From assembly GCF_000688395.1 (NCBI RefSeq), contig NZ_JIAG01000005.1:62001-126000 (forward strand): a DNA stretch of 64,000 nt. The letters run 5' to 3'. Shown one piece after another: positions 59,517 through 64,000 of the stretch. The translations under genes were made by a program, and so were the position numbers. How positions within the stretch are numbered: position 1 is the first letter of the stretch; each line of letters starts with the position of its first letter. The notes beneath the pieces were generated by a model. It had not been told where the DNA came from and did no database searches. It worked only from the letters and a program-made list of their open reading frames with translations. This DNA is from Haematomicrobium sanguinis DSM 21259 (GTDB lineage Bacteria > Actinomycetota > Actinomycetes > Actinomycetales > Micrococcaceae).

Positions 59517-60799
59517 CCGGTGGACTGCTGACCTACACCGGACTTGGCACGTGGACCGCGGGGGAGTGTCATCATGACCGTCCACGTGCGCACACCGGAG
59601 ACGCCTTTCTGGTCCATCCGGCCAGGGGGCGACAGCCGCGTCTTCACCGACCCGTCCAATGCAACCGCGCGCTCGCGCAGTCCAAGCAAACCGTAGCCGG
59701 AATCGCCGATCCCATGGTTCGTGCTCTCGCTCGGAACCACCCCGTTCATCGACGTGATGGTCGTGTCCGCGTCGGTGGCGTTGAGCACAAAGGAAACGGG
59801 AACTTTCGGGGCGGCATGCTTGAGAACATTAGTGACGCATTCACGGATAAAGCGTTGCAGTGTCGGTCTGTGCGCCATGGGTATCGCGTCGATCTCGCCC
59901 TCAATGGTGACCTCGGAAGCGATCCCGTATCCAGCAAGTGCACTCACCGCATTATCCAGCTCCTCATCGAGACGGACATTGGCAAGCGAGTCCGCCGAGC
60001 GCGCTTCCCCGGACTCTTCCCTCATGGTGGCAAGGAGGTTTCGCAAATCGGCGAGGGCGGTACGGGATACGTTCCCAATGTCGTGCAATTCTTCCTGCAG
60101 CGCATCAACCGATTGGTTACGCTCCCCCACTCGCGCGCGCACCGCGATGATGGTCAGGTGATGTGCAATGACGTCATGGAGTTCGCGTGCCAGTTCGCTC
60201 TTGTGCGCGTTGATGGCATGTTCTCGTGACAGCTCTTCGGCAGAAAGGCGCTGACGGGAGTCCCGCTCCCGCACCGAAATGATGCGGCAGCTCAGCCCGA
60301 TAAACACCGCGATAAGCCAGATCAGTCCATACACCGGGACGAAGTCCACCAGGCTGACTTCGTTGAACGTAGGCCAACCGAACATCCATGCCAGATACGC
60401 CAAGGAAATCGGTATCAGGCTGATCAGCGGCGCCACATAACAGGCCAAAAGCAGGAAGACCGGGAGCAAAAAGGCATAGGCCCCCGGCGAGGTAAAGCTG
60501 AAGAGCACGGCGCACTCAAGGACAAACGGGATCCATGCGAACCCCGGGCGCACCGCCAAACACAGGAAACCCGCAAACTCGAGGACCAGGTAGACCACGG
60601 TCCACGGCAAGGAATCAAACTGCGCGTCACTCTCATTCGCAACGCGCACGATCGCCAATAGTAATTGCAGTGCCGCCAGCGCGATCAGGACGCCCTTGAG
60701 CCGCCCGCCGACCGGTTGCTTAGAGGCAAACCCAGGCGGAAACCTTAGCGACTTCTTGAGCGTGCGTATCGAGTCAGGGTCTATTTGGGGCACAGCCAC
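59489..60799 (-). CDS. Membrane sensor histidine kinase (NarL/DesK type)
   Basis: 436 residues from a GTG at 60799. About five or six membrane helices (residues 35-175) form the sensor part with little extracellular sequence. The dimerisation/phosphoacceptor motif is SELARELHDVIAHHL (H208), followed by an HATPase with RECVTNVLKHA (N324) and GYGLLGLRERA. It starts 19 bases inside the 3' end of the secreted-peptide gene, so the two are translated together. The divergent LuxR-type regulator at 61198 is the likely partner. The signal may be the peptide; that is inference from the gene order. Confidence 0.93.
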   Translation of the reverse strand: MAVPQIDPDSIRTLKKSLRFPPGFASKQPVGGRLKGVLIALAALQLLLAIVRVANESDAQFDSLPWTVVYLVLEFAGFLCLAVRPGFAWIPFVLECAVLFSFTSPGAYAFLLPVFLLLACYVAPLISLIPISLAYLAWMFGWPTFNEVSLVDFVPVYGLIWLIAVFIGLSCRIISVRERDSRQRLSAEELSREHAINAHKSELARELHDVIAHHLTIIAVRARVGERNQSVDALQEELHDIGNVSRTALADLRNLLATMREESGEARSADSLANVRLDEELDNAVSALAGYGIASEVTIEGEIDAIPMAHRPTLQRFIRECVTNVLKHAAPKVPVSFVLNATDADTTITSMNGVVPSESTNHGIGDSGYGLLGLRERAVALDGSVKTRLSPPGRMDQKGVSGVRTWTVMMTLPRGPRAKSGVGQQSTGQRALTPNR

Positions 60800-60975
60800 C
60801 CTGCGAGCTTACAAAACATGTCACGCATGTCCATAGGCACAGCAACGCTGGACGCGCTGACCTGATCACCCGACACTCCGCCCGAGCCGCGGGCGTCCGG
60901 TGCCATAGGGGTGCTGGTGGCCAGCCCTGCGCTGAGAACGGTTACTGCCAAGGCAACTTTGACGGTGGTGGTCAT
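60781..60975 (-). CDS. Small secreted peptide precursor, cotranscribed with the kinase
   Basis: 64 residues from the ATG at 60975, with AAGG seven to ten bases upstream. A signal peptide (TVKVALAVTVLSAGLATSTP) is followed by a Gly/Ser-rich spacer and a C-terminal segment MRDMFCKLAGWLCPK with two cysteines six residues apart (C55, C62). The stop lies inside the kinase gene. Small exported precursors linked to kinases can be pheromones or kinase-modulating peptides. No family was recognised and the role is a hypothesis. An upstream in-frame ATG at 61044 is less likely. Confidence 0.6.
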   Translation of the reverse strand: MTTTVKVALAVTVLSAGLATSTPMAPDARGSGGVSGDQVSASSVAVPMDMRDMFCKLAGWLCPK

Positions 60976-61117
60976 GAATCTCAACCTTCTGATTGGACGG
61001 CAATCGTAGGCGTCGTGGCAACGCCTATCAACAGACTTCCGCATCGAGAAGCGAACACGAAATACCTTTGCATAACTGCGAACTCATCCTTTTGGATGAT
61101 TGATAGACCGTGACGAC

Positions 61118-61165
61118 CCCGTTTTGGCCTGCGTAGGCTGGAAAACGGGACGCGCCCTGGGGCGC
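61118..61165. promoter_or_regulatory. Two palindromes between the peptide/kinase operon and the response regulator
   Basis: CCCGTTTT (61118-61125) and AAAACGGG (61142-61149) are inverted around an inner GCCT/AGGC. Three bases on, GCGCCC/GGGCGC (61152-61165) forms a second palindrome. They lie just upstream of the regulator ATG at 61198 and within the divergent gap, a plausible binding site for the regulator. Confidence 0.55.
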
Positions 61166-61197
61166 AGGCCAAAGAACAACGAGGATGTGAAAAGAGC

Positions 61198-61881
61198 ATG
61201 GCACCAGTCAGCGTCCTAATAGTGGAGGACGAGGCTCTCATTCGACATGCATTGCGGGTCTTCGTGGAACGCGATCCAGAATTGCACGTGGTCGGCGAGG
61301 CCGGCGACGGCACCACCGCGATCGCGCAAGCCAGAGCCCTCAAGCCGGACGTGATCTTGATGGATCTGCAACTCCCGCGGATCAATGGGATCGAAGCGAC
61401 GCGCGCCATCCTGGAGACTCTTCCGGAAACCCGCATCCTCGTTTTGACGGCCTTCCTCACCAATGACTTTGTCATCCCTGCCCTCCAAGCTGGCGCCGCG
61501 GGTTACCTCGTCAAGGATGAAGAACCCGAAGTCATTACCAGGGCCATCCACACGATTGTGCGCAACGAGTGTGTCGCGAGCCCTTCGGTGGCAGGTCAAC
61601 TTGTCGCGCACGTGCAAGAAAGCCCCGGTGATTGGGTTGCCGACCAACAGCAAAGCAAACTTAATGGGCTCAGCGCGGCCGAGGTCGAGGTCCTAGATCT
61701 CCTCTGCCAGGGGAAGAGCAATCGGGAAATCGCCAAAGAGCTTTCATTGTCAGAGCCCACCATCAAGCTCCGTCTCTCCCACATTATGGACAAGCTTGGT
61801 GCCCGCGACCGGGTGCAGGTGGTCGTGCACGCGTACCAGAACGGATTGGTTACCCCTCCGCAGGCAATGCAGGGGACGTGA
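61198..61881 (+). CDS. LuxR-type (NarL family) response regulator
   Basis: 227 residues. The receiver domain has VEDEALIRH, the phospho-acceptor Asp56 in VILMDLQLPRINGIEA, LVLTAF and the Lys in YLVKDEE. The C-terminal LuxR helix-turn-helix reads LSAAEVEVLDLLCQGKSNRE followed by IAKELSLSEPTIKLRLSHIM. It pairs with the divergent kinase. Its 3' end overlaps the ABC ATPase gene by 32 bases in convergent orientation; that transporter is a candidate target. Confidence 0.95.
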   Translation: MAPVSVLIVEDEALIRHALRVFVERDPELHVVGEAGDGTTAIAQARALKPDVILMDLQLPRINGIEATRAILETLPETRILVLTAFLTNDFVIPALQAGAAGYLVKDEEPEVITRAIHTIVRNECVASPSVAGQLVAHVQESPGDWVADQQQSKLNGLSAAEVEVLDLLCQGKSNREIAKELSLSEPTIKLRLSHIMDKLGARDRVQVVVHAYQNGLVTPPQAMQGT

Positions 61882-62569
61882 CGCCGTTCCCCGACGTCGC
61901 GGCAGCAAGATCAAAGACCTTCGCCCCGAGGGACAACACTCCATCCGCAGGTGGCCCCTGCTCGTGGTGGGTATAGATAACCGTCGCACCCTCGTGTGCC
62001 CAAGCCCTCATTTCCCCGCTCAGTACTTCAGCCGATCCCGCGTCTAGCCCGTTGAAGGGCTCATCTAGGAGATAGACCACGCCGGCCCCGGGGTCACCAC
62101 GGAACAAGCCACCAAACCCCCCTCCTCCTCCGCTGTTCATCGTATTCAAAATAATGTTGGCCTTTTGCCGATTACCGGCGGACAACTCCGCCACCACAAC
62201 GTCCACAAATGGCGTGAGCCGATATTGTTCAATCCGGGATTCCAGGCGATGCGCGCTCTCGGGACGTATATGCCCAAACAGCGCCACATGCTGACTCACG
62301 GTGAGCTCGGGAAAGAGCGGCGGCTCAGCAGGGACAAAGCGCACCCGACCTCTTACCGCCCCCGAGGCCGGGTCGGCCCCAGCAACACACAGCTCACCGG
62401 CAAAGGGTGCCACCAGCCCCGCGCACATCGAAAGAAAGAGTGACTTGCCGCAACCATTTGCCCCCACAATCTGCGTCAGCCCACCAGCGGCATCGAAATT
62501 TAGACCAGTAAATATTCTTTTGTGTCCGTATCCTGCCGCGAGTGCTCGCGCGGTAACACCTTCTGACAT
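61850..62569 (-). CDS. ABC transporter ATP-binding protein
   Basis: 239 residues from the ATG at 62569. Walker A is GANGCGKS, the Q-loop region is RFVPAEPPLFPELTVSQHVA, the signature is LSAGNRQKANIIL (a variant of LSGGQ), Walker B is YLLDEPFNGLD, and the switch His is in IYTHHEQ. A Gly-rich insertion (NSGGGGGFGGLFRGD) before Walker B is unusual. The gene overlaps the 3' end of the permease gene by 70 bases. The substrate is unknown; export of the nearby peptide or self-protection are possible. Confidence 0.9.
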   Translation of the reverse strand: MSEGVTARALAAGYGHKRIFTGLNFDAAGGLTQIVGANGCGKSLFLSMCAGLVAPFAGELCVAGADPASGAVRGRVRFVPAEPPLFPELTVSQHVALFGHIRPESAHRLESRIEQYRLTPFVDVVVAELSAGNRQKANIILNTMNSGGGGGFGGLFRGDPGAGVVYLLDEPFNGLDAGSAEVLSGEMRAWAHEGATVIYTHHEQGPPADGVLSLGAKVFDLAAATSGNGVTSPALPAEG

Positions 62570-64000
62570 GGACTCATTACCTTTCGTAGTTCCCGAACGT
62601 TCAGCCACAACAACACTGGCAATGGAGCGAGCACCAGTATCGCGGCCGGTCCCGGCAAAAACACAAGCGACTGCGACGCCATGATGAGCACTGGCCCCAA
62701 GATCACACCCACCAATCCCGGCTGCACGCTTCCATCCGCTTCTCGCATCGGCCGCGGGTCCCATAATGCCGCCAACTGCATGGCAAGGACCGCGATCGCC
62801 GGTGCCACCACCGAAAACACCACTGCCTCCCACCGCTGAATCAGAACGGCCATGCCAAGAAGCAGCGGGATCAGCACCAGGTAGGCCGCCCACAAATAGC
62901 CGCCCCAGAAGGTCCACCCAATGCTGGCGATCGAGTCCCCCGCCCGCCAACGCCACCGTGCTGCTGCAAGCCTTGCGCGGATTCCAATGGAGACGCCCAA
63001 CATCGTGGCCACCAGCACACAGCACAGCGCGCTGAAGCTCACAAAATATCCGACAAGATCCCCGTCAAAGATGGAAATCCACGCGCCGCCGCCCGCGACG
63101 AGAACACCGATGCTCAAACCAAGAACCAACCAACCACAAGCCGAAAGCGCCCGGAAGAGCCCGCGCGACGCGACCGCACCGCCCAGGGAGCTCAGGTTAA
63201 AAATCGTGGCCATGAACCGCAGGCGCCACCAAATTTCGAGCCACCCCCGGCTCGGCACGGGCCCAAGCTTCAGCCCTTTCGGGGCCTCCGCACAGTCGGC
63301 AGGCAGAAATCTAGTTGCCCTGATCGTGGCACGCCGCGAACCTAAGAGACAGATCGCGCCAAGAAGCAGGGCGGACGCGCAGGCGATCGCAAGCAGCGTC
63401 CCCGCACCCTCAAGCCACCGCGAAATTTCCGTGATCGGAAGTCCACCTTCTCGAATGCGTCGCCATAGAAGCACGACGGCGATGCCTCCTGATGCCCCAC
63501 AGCTCGCCACAAGTGCGGCCCGCCAAGGCGAACACACAAATCCACGGCGGGTCACGCGGGGCGGCAGGCTACGCGCGCACACGTAGCAGCATAGGGTTCC
63601 GGTGCCGAGTAGCAAGGGGACAATAAACCAACTCGAAGGATCGATAGCGAGGATGGCGCCGAGCGCCAGAGCCCACAGCGGCAGTGTTTTCAGCAATTGC
63701 GGAAAGATCACGCGTTGCGTTATCACCGCAGATATCGGGATCCATGCGTGGCGCAGGACGCGCCGATCCTCACTGATCCAGAGTCTGCACCGCGGTCCTG
63801 GCGCGGCTCCCACAAGAACAATGCCCACAGTCAGAATGACGAGCATCGGATAGAGGAAACCGTACAACTTCGGCCCATTGTCCACGTCCAGCAATGACCA
63901 CAGGTCCTGGGCGTGGGAACTCAACCACAGTGTCCCTCCAAAACCAACAATGGTCGCCGCCGGCAGTACCAGCGCATAGAGCGCAGAAGCGATGACAAGA
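62500..64000 (-). CDS. ABC transporter permease (5' end off the window)
   Basis: The frame is open to the right edge (reading LVIASALYALVLPAATIVGF upstream of the first in-window start at 63924), so the N-terminus is missing and the TTG at 63924 is probably not the start. At least ten membrane helices are visible in about 500 residues. It has no clear family motif beyond ABC-2-like permeases and is followed by its ATPase with a 70-base overlap. The C-terminal tail (SPCQKVLPREHSRQDTDTKE) is hydrophilic. Confidence 0.8.
   Translation of the reverse strand, partial: LVIASALYALVLPAATIVGFGGTLWLSSHAQDLWSLLDVDNGPKLYGFLYPMLVILTVGIVLVGAAPGPRCRLWISEDRRVLRHAWIPISAVITQRVIFPQLLKTLPLWALALGAILAIDPSSWFIVPLLLGTGTLCCYVCARSLPPRVTRRGFVCSPWRAALVASCGASGGIAVVLLWRRIREGGLPITEISRWLEGAGTLLAIACASALLLGAICLLGSRRATIRATRFLPADCAEAPKGLKLGPVPSRGWLEIWWRLRFMATIFNLSSLGGAVASRGLFRALSACGWLVLGLSIGVLVAGGGAWISIFDGDLVGYFVSFSALCCVLVATMLGVSIGIRARLAAARWRWRAGDSIASIGWTFWGGYLWAAYLVLIPLLLGMAVLIQRWEAVVFSVVAPAIAVLAMQLAALWDPRPMREADGSVQPGLVGVILGPVLIMASQSLVFLPGPAAILVLAPLPVLLWLNVRELRKVMSPCQKVLPREHSRQDTDTKEYLLV

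Noticed and set aside
58131-59585. 484-codon minus-strand ORF opposite the fucosidase
   Set aside because: Gly/Val-rich antisense shadow; the plus strand encodes all GH29 landmarks.

Overview
The window reads as the chromosome of a high-GC Gram-positive bacterium (Actinomycetota). The signs are strong GC bias at third codon positions, many ATGA start/stop overlaps, ROK and TetR regulators of actinobacterial type, a Tat/lipobox solute-binding protein and a leaderless-looking promoter. Alpha-galactosidase and alpha-L-fucosidase genes point to a glycan-feeding, possibly host-associated organism. No species can be named from the sequence alone.

Layout. (1) 1-5486, minus strand: a four-gene cassette of a MazG-like NTP pyrophosphohydrolase, a GIY-YIG/DUF2075 helicase, a NUDIX hydrolase and a PLD-nuclease/DEAD-helicase/DUF3427 protein that runs off the left edge. 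It is AT-richer than its surroundings and is a candidate defence cassette. (2) 5797-16234: a complete type I-G (formerly I-U) CRISPR-Cas locus, csb1-csb2-cas3-csb3-cas4/cas1-cas2, with an array of 19 repeats whose far end is decayed. (3) 16281-16786: a VbhA-like antitoxin and a truncated Fic toxin. (4) 17033-28168: host genes: a TetR/membrane-protein pair, a DUF1345 protein, a RibD-like reductase, and a galactoside uptake and alpha-galactosidase operon facing a ROK repressor. (5) About 29189-57859: a genomic island (probable ICE or mobilizable element). It carries a seven-gene defence operon (type III restriction-modification, QatABCD, an Abi_C protein), a glycosyltransferase cargo pair, several unknown genes, and a transfer/replication module (TraD/VirD4-like ATPase, replication-relaxation protein, MT-A70 methylase). 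A large serine recombinase closes it; its 3' end runs into tRNA-Ala(CGC). (6) 58146-64000: alpha-L-fucosidase, then a histidine kinase with a tiny secreted peptide gene, a divergent LuxR-type response regulator, and an ABC transporter cut by the right edge.

At least five defence-related modules are therefore packed into one window. The least explained items are the four-gene cassette, a 157-158 bp nested inverted-repeat element present twice (20683-20839 and 28417-28574), 12-bp iteron-like repeats beside the replication gene, a 27-codon leader ORF coupled to the glycosyltransferase, and the peptide/kinase/regulator/transporter cluster.
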